A DNA stretch of 64,000 nt from Lachnospiraceae bacterium (GTDB lineage: Bacteria > Bacillota > Clostridia > Lachnospirales > Lachnospiraceae). The stretch covers positions 28,026-92,025 of the forward strand of contig CAJTEY010000015.1 of NCBI GenBank assembly GCA_910575775.1, read 5' to 3'. Made by a program: the position numbers and the translations under genes. The notes under the pieces were generated by a model. The model was given only the letters and a program-made list of their open reading frames with translations. It had not been told where the DNA came from and did not search any database. Below are positions 17,581 through 25,139 of the stretch, piece by piece (the first letter of the stretch is position 1; the number at the start of each line of letters is the position of its first letter).

Positions 17581-18510
17581 TCAACTCGGCTCTGCCAGGT
17601 TCAGAACCGCCTCAATCTCCGCCCCATTGTCCGGCGCCGGCTCCAGAATCTCATGTTTTCCGTCCTGTGTGACTCTGGCTATAAAATTCCCGTCCTTCGT
17701 GTTTTCCAGCGTATAGTACAGCACCTCTTCGGTGTCCCGCTTAAAGACTGCATAAACCCGGTAGCACAGCCCCTTTTTGTTGGTTTCATCCGGCATGTCC
17801 AGGCGTGTAAGCTGTATCGTGTCTGTCAGATTCAGCGTCATAAGGGAGAAATCCTCCGCCCTGCTGCCACACTTCTGCCCTTTGGGATAAATCTGCTCGT
17901 AAAGTTTCAGAAGAAATGCGCCTTCCTCACGCTGCAGCGTCTTAAGCCCTTCCTCCCCGTTTTCAAACAGATACTTCGGCAGAATGGCATGTGTTACCCG
18001 GTTGTGGGCCAGATCCTGAAACTGCTCTTTCGTCAGCTGGACGGTCTTGATCTGTCCGGCCGCCTTTCTGCGTTTTTCCGCAATCTCCAGAACCGACCTA
18101 TTCAAAACCATCATTTCGGTGAAGGGATTGACCACCACCTCCGCCACCTTATCCTGATTGGCCGCCGCCATAGCAATCACACCCATAAAGGGCATGGCCA
18201 TCACCATAGGGCTCTTCTTATCCTCTGGAATCTGCTCCGGCGAAGTAAAGATGGGAAGCGCCTGCTCTCCCGTCTCCTTGCGCAGCAGACAGGGGACAAT
18301 CTTCGTCTCCTTTGGAAACTGCACCGGCTTTCCCGCCTTCAACTGTTCCATAAGCTCCGGGGCAATGTCCGGGGGCGGCATTGTGGGAACCACTACAATG
18401 GACTTCTCCAAAAGCTCCATCACTTTCACATAGCTGTCCCTCTCCTTGTCAGAGCGAAAAGCCGCGATCGCCTCCTCCAGCGCCTTGTTATCTATTTTCT
18501 GTTCCGCCAT
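17581..18510 (-). CDS. SseB-like protein
   Basis: 309-residue soluble protein. The N-terminal half (ALEEAIAAFRSDKERDSYVKVM, then VPTMPPPDIAPELM, LPIFTSPEQIP, NPFTEMMVLNRS) resembles the SseB N-terminal domain, named for enhanced serine sensitivity in E. coli; the biochemical role is unknown. The C-terminal half (KKGLCYRVYAVFKRDTEEVLYYTLE) resembles the SseB C-terminal region. Strong RBS AGAGGG. It lies between aspS and the HAD phosphatase, 45 bases after the aspS stop, so read-through from hisS-aspS is likely. Confidence 0.75.
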   Translation of the reverse strand: MAEQKIDNKALEEAIAAFRSDKERDSYVKVMELLEKSIVVVPTMPPPDIAPELMEQLKAGKPVQFPKETKIVPCLLRKETGEQALPIFTSPEQIPEDKKSPMVMAMPFMGVIAMAAANQDKVAEVVVNPFTEMMVLNRSVLEIAEKRRKAAGQIKTVQLTKEQFQDLAHNRVTHAILPKYLFENGEEGLKTLQREEGAFLLKLYEQIYPKGQKCGSRAEDFSLMTLNLTDTIQLTRLDMPDETNKKGLCYRVYAVFKRDTEEVLYYTLENTKDGNFIARVTQDGKHEILEPAPDNGAEIEAVLNLAEPS

Positions 18511-18555
18511 ATTTCCCTCTTTTCCGCACTACTCTTTGCAAGTTCTTCCGCCGCT

Positions 18556-20352
18556 TTACTCTTTTTCCGGCGCAGGTGTAATCGCAATCTGCAGCTCCGC
18601 GAGCTGCTTCTCATCCACCGTGCCAGGCGCTTCCGTCATCAGACAGGATGCGTCCTTGATCTTCGGGAATGCAATCACCTCACGGATGCTGTCCGCATGG
18701 GTTAAAAGCATCACAATACGGTCAAGGCCGTAGGCAAGTCCCGCATGAGGCGGTACACCGTACTTGAAGGCGCTTAAGAGGAAACCGAACTGCTCCCATG
18801 CCTGCTCCTTCGAAAAGCCCAGCACCTCAAACATTTTCTCCTGGATATCATCCTGGTGGATTCTGACAGAGCCTCCTCCAAGCTCCACCCCGTTTAACAC
18901 GATGTCATAAGCTTTCGCACGCACCCTGCCGGGATCGGAGTCAATGTACTGCCAGTCCTCCTCCATAGGCATCGTGAACGGATGGTGCATTGCCATAAAG
19001 CGGTTCTCCTCCTCGCTCCACTCAAGAAGCGGAAATTCCACGATCCAGAGGAAGTGAAACTGCGACTCGTCAATCAGCCCAAGCTGCTTCCCAAGCTCCA
19101 CGCGCAGCGCGCCGAGCACGCTGTAAACGATGTTTTTCTTATCCGCAGCAAACAGAAGCAGATCCCCCTTTTCGCCCTGCATTGCCTGTACCAGCTTCGA
19201 AAGAGCCTCCTCCGTCATAAACTTCGCAAAGGAAGACTTGTAAGTGCCGTCCTCCTGCACACTTAAGTAAGCCAGCCCCTTCGCGCCGTAGCCCTTCGCA
19301 AAATCTACAAGCGCGTCGATCTTTTTGCGGGGCATCGCTGCCTGTCCTTTCACATTTAAGCCGCGCACGGAACCGCCGCTTTCCAGCGCAGAGGTGAACA
19401 CACCGAAACCACAGCCTGCCACCACATCTGACACATCTGTCAGTTCCATCGCAAAGCGGGTGTCCGGCTTATCGGAACCGAAGCGGTCCATTGCCTCCTG
19501 CCATGTCATGCGCGGCAGGGGGAGCTGCACATCCAGCCCAATGGCCTCCTTACATATATGCTTGATCAGCCGCTCATTCACATCCAGCACATCGTCCACA
19601 TCCACAAAGGACAGCTCCATGTCCGCCTGTGTAAACTCCGGCTGCCTGTCCGCCCGCAGATCCTCGTCCCGGAAACACTTGGCAATCTGGAAATACCTGT
19701 CGTACCCGGAACACATCAGAAGCTGCTTGTAGAGCTGCGGAGACTGGGGCAGCGCATAGAAACTGCCGGGATGCACGCGGCTTGGCACCAGATAGTCCCT
19801 TGCCCCCTCAGGCGTGGATTTGCACAAAATCGGCGTCTCGATCTCCAAAAATCCTTCCTTCGCCATAAAGGCGCGCATTTCCGAGACGATCTTACTTCTC
19901 AGAATCAGTTTTTCCTGCAGATCCGGCCTTCTCAGATCCAGATAACGGTACTTTAAGCGGATTTCCTCCTTTGTCTTGGACTCCGCCTCCACCGGGAAGG
20001 GCGGCGTCTCGGATTCGGACAGGACACGCACCTGCGCCGCACGAATCTCGATCTCTCCCGTCTTCAAGTTCTCGTTGACGGCCCCGGAACGCTTCTCCAC
20101 CTTGCCTGCCACGGCGATAACGAACTCACTTCTCATCTTCTCCGCCTTGGCAAACGCTTCCGCCCCGCAGTCACACTCCTCAAATATTACCTGCAAAATG
20201 CCGGAACGGTCGCGCAGATCCACAAAAATAATTCCGCCCTTGTTCCTCTGCTTCTGCACCCATCCCATTACGGTCACTTCTTCCCCCACATTATTTAAGG
20301 AAAGCTCCGCACAGCGATTCGATCTTTTCCAGCCCTTCATTGATTCTGCCAT
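18556..20352 (-). CDS. aspS: Aspartyl-tRNA synthetase
   Basis: Class II synthetase that charges tRNAAsp. N-terminal OB-fold anticodon domain (EVTVMGWVQKQRNKGGIIFVDLRDRSGILQVIF), flipping-loop region RYLDLRRPDLQ, motif 2 region with YFQIAKCFRDEDLRADRQPEFTQ split over residues about 215-237, the bacterial GAD insertion (about 285-420) and motif 3 GLAYGLDRIVMLL. 598 residues, a bacterial-type enzyme. Whether it is discriminating or also charges tRNAAsn cannot be settled here. It follows hisS by 36 bases, as in many Clostridia. Confidence 0.96.
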   Translation of the reverse strand: MAESMKGWKRSNRCAELSLNNVGEEVTVMGWVQKQRNKGGIIFVDLRDRSGILQVIFEECDCGAEAFAKAEKMRSEFVIAVAGKVEKRSGAVNENLKTGEIEIRAAQVRVLSESETPPFPVEAESKTKEEIRLKYRYLDLRRPDLQEKLILRSKIVSEMRAFMAKEGFLEIETPILCKSTPEGARDYLVPSRVHPGSFYALPQSPQLYKQLLMCSGYDRYFQIAKCFRDEDLRADRQPEFTQADMELSFVDVDDVLDVNERLIKHICKEAIGLDVQLPLPRMTWQEAMDRFGSDKPDTRFAMELTDVSDVVAGCGFGVFTSALESGGSVRGLNVKGQAAMPRKKIDALVDFAKGYGAKGLAYLSVQEDGTYKSSFAKFMTEEALSKLVQAMQGEKGDLLLFAADKKNIVYSVLGALRVELGKQLGLIDESQFHFLWIVEFPLLEWSEEENRFMAMHHPFTMPMEEDWQYIDSDPGRVRAKAYDIVLNGVELGGGSVRIHQDDIQEKMFEVLGFSKEQAWEQFGFLLSAFKYGVPPHAGLAYGLDRIVMLLTHADSIREVIAFPKIKDASCLMTEAPGTVDEKQLAELQIAITPAPEKE

Positions 20353-20388
20353 AACTGTGATTCCCTCTTTTCTGTTATGTTGTCTTTG

Positions 20389-21651
20389 TTATCTTTTCAG
20401 TTCCTCTTTGTAAAATTCCTCGAAAGCTTCATATCCCTGTGCGGTGAGCTGTTCCTTCTGGAACTTCTTGTTCTTGTTCATCCTGGCCACCAGAATCTGA
20501 TTTCCTCTCTCCCGCTCCGCCTGGGCCTTTGTCATCACTTCGCACAGTTTTTCCGAGGGCAGCCCCTTTTCCATCAGATACGCAATTTTCTTTCCCGCCT
20601 TCGGCACCTTGAAACCGCTCTCCAAAAGTAACAGGATGATCCGCTCGAAACCGATGGAAAAACCGCAGGCCGGCACATCGTTGCCTGCGAATTTTCCAAC
20701 CATCTTATCATATCTTCCGCCTCCGCCGCAGCTTCCGCCAAACTGGGGCATGTCGATCTCAAAGATCGTGCCCGTGTAGTAGGACATGCCTCGCACCAGC
20801 GTCGGATCAAACACCAGCTTAAAGAAATCACCCTTGGTGGCCTCCACACTGTCTATGATCTCCTGAAAACTCTCTTTTACCCCTGCCGGAAGCACGCCTT
20901 CCAGTTTTTCCGTGATATAGGCGATAGCGTCATCTGCCTGTTCCATCCCCTCAAAGAGCGCCAGATACCTGTCCACACTCTCCTTCGGGAATCCGGCCTC
21001 CAAAAGTTCCCCTGAAACGCCTTCCCTGCCGATCTTGTCCATTTTGTCTAAAATGATGAAAACCTGGTCGTAAGTCTCCTCGGCAAAGCCGCTGTAAGCC
21101 GCCATCGCCTTCAAAATCTGCCTGTCATTGATGCGGATGTTAAAATCTTTGAATCCGATCCTGCCAAGGGTCGTGGTGGTAGCAAGAATCAGCTCGATCT
21201 CCGCCAGATTCGTGGCCTCCCCGAGAATGTCGATATCACACTGCATAAACTGACGGTAGCGTCCCCGCTGGGGCCTGTCCGCCCGCCATACGTTGCCCAT
21301 CTGCAGAGCCTTAAACGGCGCAGGCAGCTCGTTTGCGTGGCCAGCATAATACCGCACAAGAGGCACCGTCAGATCATAGCGCAGACCTCCGTCCGTCAGA
21401 TCCTCCTCGCTCTTCGCCTCGTCAATGCGCAGCTTCTCTCCGCGCTTCAATATTTTAAAGATCAGCTTCTCGTTCTCGCCCCCCGCCTTGCAGTTTAAGT
21501 TGGCAAGGTTTTCCACGCAGGGCGTCTCGATCGAAGTAAAGCCGAAATTGCCGTAGGTTTCTTTGATGATGCCGATCACATAGTCACGAATCTCCATTTC
21601 TTCCGGAAGAATGTCCTTCATGCCTGTCATCGGTTTTTTACTTAATGCCAT
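20389..21651 (-). CDS. hisS: Histidyl-tRNA synthetase
   Basis: Class II synthetase that charges tRNAHis. GMKDILPEEM at the N-terminus, LRYDLTVPLVRYYA (motif 2 area), RADRPQRGRYRQFMQCDIDILG, the histidine-specific region GMSYYTGTIFEI (about residue 270) and motif 3 ACGFSIGFERIILLL. The C-terminal anticodon-binding domain is present (LVARMNKNKKFQKEQLTAQGYEAFEEF). 420 residues. RBS GGAGG lies 5 bases before the ATG. The promoter is at 21718-21746; I looked for a T-box in the leader and found none. Confidence 0.96.
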   Translation of the reverse strand: MALSKKPMTGMKDILPEEMEIRDYVIGIIKETYGNFGFTSIETPCVENLANLNCKAGGENEKLIFKILKRGEKLRIDEAKSEEDLTDGGLRYDLTVPLVRYYAGHANELPAPFKALQMGNVWRADRPQRGRYRQFMQCDIDILGEATNLAEIELILATTTTLGRIGFKDFNIRINDRQILKAMAAYSGFAEETYDQVFIILDKMDKIGREGVSGELLEAGFPKESVDRYLALFEGMEQADDAIAYITEKLEGVLPAGVKESFQEIIDSVEATKGDFFKLVFDPTLVRGMSYYTGTIFEIDMPQFGGSCGGGGRYDKMVGKFAGNDVPACGFSIGFERIILLLLESGFKVPKAGKKIAYLMEKGLPSEKLCEVMTKAQAERERGNQILVARMNKNKKFQKEQLTAQGYEAFEEFYKEELKR

Positions 21652-21717
21652 AGTTACCTCCGTGTCAGAGTTGTTTCCCGTTTATTTGCATTGTCATACG
21701 CAATACATGCTTGTTAG

Positions 21718-21746
21718 ATTTTACACTGTTTTGGAAGGTTTTTCAA
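21718..21746 (-). promoter_or_regulatory. hisS: Sigma-A promoter for hisS-aspS
   Basis: On the minus strand TTGAAA (21741-21746), a 17-base spacer and TAAAAT (21718-21723), about 65 bases before the hisS ATG. Both hexamers are close to consensus. The leader is short, which argues against a T-box riboswitch. Confidence 0.7.
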
Positions 21747-21749
21747 GCC

Positions 21750-22312
21750 TCCTCCTTACAGAGTATCCAGTCAATCGTGGAAATATCGGCTTTACTGCCA
21801 CCGCAGGCGGACCGGCCTCATGGTTTCTCCGCGTATCTCCTTCCCACTTGCATATTAAAGAACAGTTTAAAGCAGACTTTGCGATTAAAACCAAAAACTA
21901 TTCTCTGCAAATAATTTCTGAGATTCTACCATAAGCAGATATGCTGGCCTTAAAGCTAACACATACAGCCCAATTAATTTCCTCTCAAAATATGGCACCA
22001 AGGAATCCTGCGAGCGGACATTGTTTCAGTTGAAATAGCCCTATGATTTTAGGTGATCCAAATGCGGCTCCTGTCATTGTACCAATATAAGAGATGGCAG
22101 ACAAATGTGGCAGGTAGGACAGTGAAAGCAATACAGGAGCCACCCTCCATGTGAACAGTGTCAGCCATTCCCAGTTCCTAAAGATGCAGATCGTTCCTAA
22201 TGCGAAAGCCAGCACTTTGCTGACTTTACAAAGAACACTATCAGCGTGGGCGCACGATCTACAGCAATGCATTCAGTTTCTACAATGCTCTTCCGAAGGC
22301 TACTGCTGCGAT
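21750..22312. other. Gene-poor boundary between the core genome and the AT-rich island
   Basis: No gene is convincing here. The minus strand has a 95-codon open frame (21985-22272) with hydrophobic stretches, but no Shine-Dalgarno and no family I recognise. The plus strand around 22060-22110 reads CGSCHCTNIRDGRQ, faintly like a transposase zinc ribbon, with stops nearby. This may be decayed insertion-sequence DNA continuous with the remnant at 22313. Base composition drops toward AT from here to the right. Confidence 0.4.
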
Positions 22313-22510
22313 ATCCATAAATATGATCCTAAAAGCGGACGCAGGCAGTTAAAATGGCTTCGTGTGATGATCTCGAATATTAAGGCAAATATCTAAGGAG
22401 TCTGCCATGGCTTAGACAGAATTTCTCTGCAACGCCACCTTGATGAATTCTGCTACCGCTTTAACAGGTGGCATAGCAAGGAGTTATTGTTTTACCATTT
22501 TATTTTCTGA
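22313..22510 (+). pseudogene. IS1595-family (ISXO2-like) transposase, C-terminal remnant
   Basis: The plus strand reads HKYDPKSGRRQLKWLRVMIS, then NIKANI, an in-frame TAA at 22394, and continues in the same frame GVCHGLDRISLQRHLDEFCY and RFNRWHSKELLFYHF to a stop at 22508. The block LQRHLDEFCYRFNR is the conserved C-terminus of ISXO2-like (IS1595 family) transposases. The rest of the gene and any terminal inverted repeats are not visible. It marks an old insertion at the left edge of the defence island. Confidence 0.7.
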
Positions 22511-22548
22511 TAATCTATACCCTAATGAGCTTATATAAAACATGTCCT

Positions 22549-23412
22549 TCAAATTCCTCCATGCTCTCTTATAATTTCAAGGATCTCCCGATGCAACTCA
22601 CATCCATTTTGCTGCCTTTTCAGATTATCATGTTGGAGTCCCTTCAACAACACCTTACACATTCCCTTATTGCTCTCTCCCCAATCTTCAATACTCACAT
22701 TTCCAAGTGGATATCTATTAGTAACTGCAAACCAAAATATAGCTACTAGTTGAAAAACATCAGAAGCCGGAACTATCTGATCCACCTCATTGTATATTTT
22801 ATTTATCGCTTCTGGCGACATCCAATATTTAGGTCCTATCTTCTCATGCAAAGTAGTAATTTCTTCATGTTCTTCGTCATTGATATAACAACACAATCCC
22901 AAATCACTTATCACCCATCTTTCTCCAATGACTAAAATATTTTCTAATTTTAGGTCTCGATGAATGACCTTTTCATGTAAGGCCTTTAATGCTTCGCTTA
23001 ATCCAATAAACTGGGGAGCATATTCAGAATATTTTATTTTCCCTCTATTTTTTAAATACTCCCTTAAATTACAATCTGCCTTTTCCATGACAACAAATAA
23101 AATTTCTTGTTTTCCTTTTTCATTTTTAGGTACCTTCGCCACCGTAGTCCCCTCATCAACATATTGTATCAAATTCGGATGCTGAATACCCCTTAATGTA
23201 TTAACCTCTTGTCTAAATCTTCTCAAGCTCTTATCATATACATTAAGCAAGAATTTTATCGCCAACTCATCTCCATCACTATTAAGACAACTATAAACGA
23301 CTGCATTTCCTCCCGCTCCTAGTCTGTCAATAATTTCATATTGCTTGTTATTCGATGAAATCACAACGTCTTTAATCTCAAAATACTGTCTATCGTCTCT
23401 TGTAATATACAT
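22549..23412 (-). CDS. Soluble eukaryotic-type Ser/Thr protein kinase, last gene of the defence island
   Basis: 287-residue protein kinase without membrane or sensor domains. Glycine loop GAGGNAVVY (residues 32-40), ATP lysine in AIKFL (about 53), catalytic loop HRDLKLEN (151-158), and DLG in place of the usual DFG (170-172), then SPEAINK as a substitute for APE. Residues for activity appear present, so an active kinase is likely. It starts 8 bases after the DUF262 gene stop (RBS AGGGG), so the two are one unit. Kinases occur in several anti-phage systems (Stk2, PglW); a role here as infection sensor or effector regulator is inference. Confidence 0.85.
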   Translation of the reverse strand: MYITRDDRQYFEIKDVVISSNNKQYEIIDRLGAGGNAVVYSCLNSDGDELAIKFLLNVYDKSLRRFRQEVNTLRGIQHPNLIQYVDEGTTVAKVPKNEKGKQEILFVVMEKADCNLREYLKNRGKIKYSEYAPQFIGLSEALKALHEKVIHRDLKLENILVIGERWVISDLGLCCYINDEEHEEITTLHEKIGPKYWMSPEAINKIYNEVDQIVPASDVFQLVAIFWFAVTNRYPLGNVSIEDWGESNKGMCKVLLKGLQHDNLKRQQNGCELHREILEIIREHGGI

Positions 23413-23420
23413 CTTTTCCC

Positions 23421-24443
23421 CTACTCATATGCTTTCTGTATAATTGAATGCAAAAAATCATATCTCCATTTTCTACTAGATTGCGAATTCGCATCGGATG
23501 TGCATCGGATAGCATATTCTCTGTATTGCTCATTCTCAGACATTGGTTCGATTTTCTTATCTAGTTCTTTCAATTCTTCTCTCAAAGCAGCCAATTTTTC
23601 ATGAGCAATTACTTGTTTACTTTTTTGCAAATCTACTATCACACAAAACAGACTATATAAATCAGACCGTTGTCTAAATCTGGTTTTTGCAAAATCCATT
23701 CCTGATTCTTCGCTAAAAATCATTTCTATGTCTTTCAAAACATCCATAAATTTTTGTCTTACGTTATCAACCCCCTCCTCAAAAACTGCATATTTTTCGC
23801 AAAATTCATCTATACATTTTTTCTTATCTTGAATACCATCCAGCAAAACACATAACAGTTCTTCCACATATTCTACATCCAGCATACGTCTGGTCATTTT
23901 AGCAGAAAACACTCGTCCGTCATCAAAAAATGGGAGCTCTACAAGTTCTTCTGCTAATTTAATAAAATCACCTGAATAATCAGCTTTTCTTAGCTCCTGT
24001 CTATTTAATTGAACTGTATATTTATTGACTCTTGAATATAAATTTCTCACCTCTTCTTCTGTTGGATTCTCTATTGCATTAAAATCAATTTCATAACCTA
24101 AAATTTTATCTTGATCTTCTTGTGACAAATCAGAATATTTCTTTCCAATCAAAATTCCTTCATATGGCTTTTTAAGAATTAATTTATCATCTAAAAAATC
24201 AAATATAGCGGTCAACCTTTGTTGTCCATCAATAACGATTCTATAAGTTTTTCCATCACGAATTATTGATTCAACATATATTTTGGGCATTGGAATATTG
24301 CTAAATATTGTGTCAATTAACATAATCTTTGCTGCCGTAGACCACACTTCTTTCCGTTGAAAATCTGGTCTAATCTCCAATTTCTCGTCGTTCCTCCAAT
24401 CTCTAATATCTGAAATCGGATAATGTGCTGATTTCCATTTCAT
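23421..24443 (-). CDS. DUF262 (GmrSD/SspE N-terminal-like) protein without visible nuclease domain
   Basis: 340-residue protein. Hallmarks of DUF262 are IRPDFQRKEVW (about residue 26), IVIDGQQRLTAIFDFLDD (about 70) and RVNKYTVQLNRQELRKADYS (about 140). DUF262 proteins such as SspE and GmrSD use an NTPase-like N-terminal domain to sense modified DNA and a C-terminal HNH (DUF1524) to cut. Here the C-terminal 170 residues are helical and show no HNH motif. I start at the ATG at 24443, 8 bases after GGGAGG; the frame runs on to 24494. It may be a sensor or switch that acts through the downstream kinase; this is inference. Confidence 0.82.
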   Translation of the reverse strand: MKWKSAHYPISDIRDWRNDEKLEIRPDFQRKEVWSTAAKIMLIDTIFSNIPMPKIYVESIIRDGKTYRIVIDGQQRLTAIFDFLDDKLILKKPYEGILIGKKYSDLSQEDQDKILGYEIDFNAIENPTEEEVRNLYSRVNKYTVQLNRQELRKADYSGDFIKLAEELVELPFFDDGRVFSAKMTRRMLDVEYVEELLCVLLDGIQDKKKCIDEFCEKYAVFEEGVDNVRQKFMDVLKDIEMIFSEESGMDFAKTRFRQRSDLYSLFCVIVDLQKSKQVIAHEKLAALREELKELDKKIEPMSENEQYREYAIRCTSDANSQSSRKWRYDFLHSIIQKAYE

Positions 24444-24511
24444 AAAGATTTCCTCCCTGAGCTTAACAATTACTACTTTAAGCCAAAAATACATGCCATT
24501 AAAATGTTATA

Positions 24512-24539
24512 TGTATAGCCTATATGACTACTTTCTCAA
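24512..24539 (-). promoter_or_regulatory. Possible internal promoter for the DUF262-kinase pair
   Basis: On the minus strand TTGAGA (24534-24539), a 16-base spacer and TATACA (24512-24517), in the 145-base gap before the DUF262 gene. This is the only sizeable gap in the island operon, so the pair may be expressed separately from the upstream genes. Confidence 0.5.
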
Positions 24540-24588
24540 AACACACTACATCAAAAATACAAAACTTTATTAAAGAACCTCCGTTATC

Positions 24589-25128
24589 TCATTCTATAGC
24601 GTTACTTTCTATCGGATTATTCACAAACGCTACAATATTCGCTATTCTAAAATCCGTATAGTCTTCATCTACGTCAGGAACTCTTACGACTAGCTTTTCA
24701 TATAAATACTCTATACCACCTCTGGCATAAGAATTAAACAATTCCATGTTTTCCTTATATGTAGCCTCATCCTCAGGTATAACAAAAGCACTTTCCAGTT
24801 TTTCTTCAAATGTCATGTTCCTACTATCATCCATAATAAGAATCAACCTCATTATAGGTAATAACGTTCGATAGTTTTCATTTAACTGTTTCATTTGAAC
24901 GGTTCTTTTTATACCAGATTCATCCCTTTCTTCCGCGCTTCGTCTCCTTGCTTTCAAACCAACAATAGCTGCAATCGCATACAAATCAACTAATCGTTTA
25001 AAAAAAGACTCTTGAATCTTTCCCTGTCTCCATAACTGATCGACATAATCTCGATGTTTACCTACAAAAAACATCTCATCTATCTTGAAATATTCATATG
25101 AGGTTTTCTCCAATCCTTTTCCCACCAT
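24589..25128 (-). CDS. Unrecognised 179-residue protein of the defence operon
   Basis: I do not recognise this family with confidence. It is soluble and mostly helical, with a basic stretch (LYAIAAIVGLKARRRSAEERDE, about residues 50-70, and KRTVQMKQ) that could touch nucleic acid, and a conserved-looking middle (YRTLLPIMRLILIMDDSRNM). It begins 11 bases after the SMC-like ATPase stop with a strong RBS (GGAGGTGG), so the two are made together. Position suggests an accessory subunit of the ATPase, comparable to the small third member of Dnd or SspFGH cassettes. I see no nuclease motif. Confidence 0.7.
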   Translation of the reverse strand: MVGKGLEKTSYEYFKIDEMFFVGKHRDYVDQLWRQGKIQESFFKRLVDLYAIAAIVGLKARRRSAEERDESGIKRTVQMKQLNENYRTLLPIMRLILIMDDSRNMTFEEKLESAFVIPEDEATYKENMELFNSYARGGIEYLYEKLVVRVPDVDEDYTDFRIANIVAFVNNPIESNAIE

Positions 25129-25139
25129 TATCCCACCTC

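Noticed and set aside
21652..21930. T-box riboswitch upstream of hisS
   Set aside because: I looked for the T-box antiterminator sequence and specifier region; only a partial match (GCGGTGGCAG) occurs, and it lies upstream of a good promoter about 65 bases from the start codon.
21985..22272. 95-codon hydrophobic frame on the minus strand left of the island
   Set aside because: No ribosome site and no recognisable family; it lies in likely decayed insertion-sequence DNA. Kept only as part of the boundary description.
23421..24443. Full SspE (DUF262 plus HNH) as the effector
   Set aside because: The gene has only the DUF262 part; no HNH-like His/Asn pattern is seen in the C-terminal region or in the downstream gene, which is a kinase.
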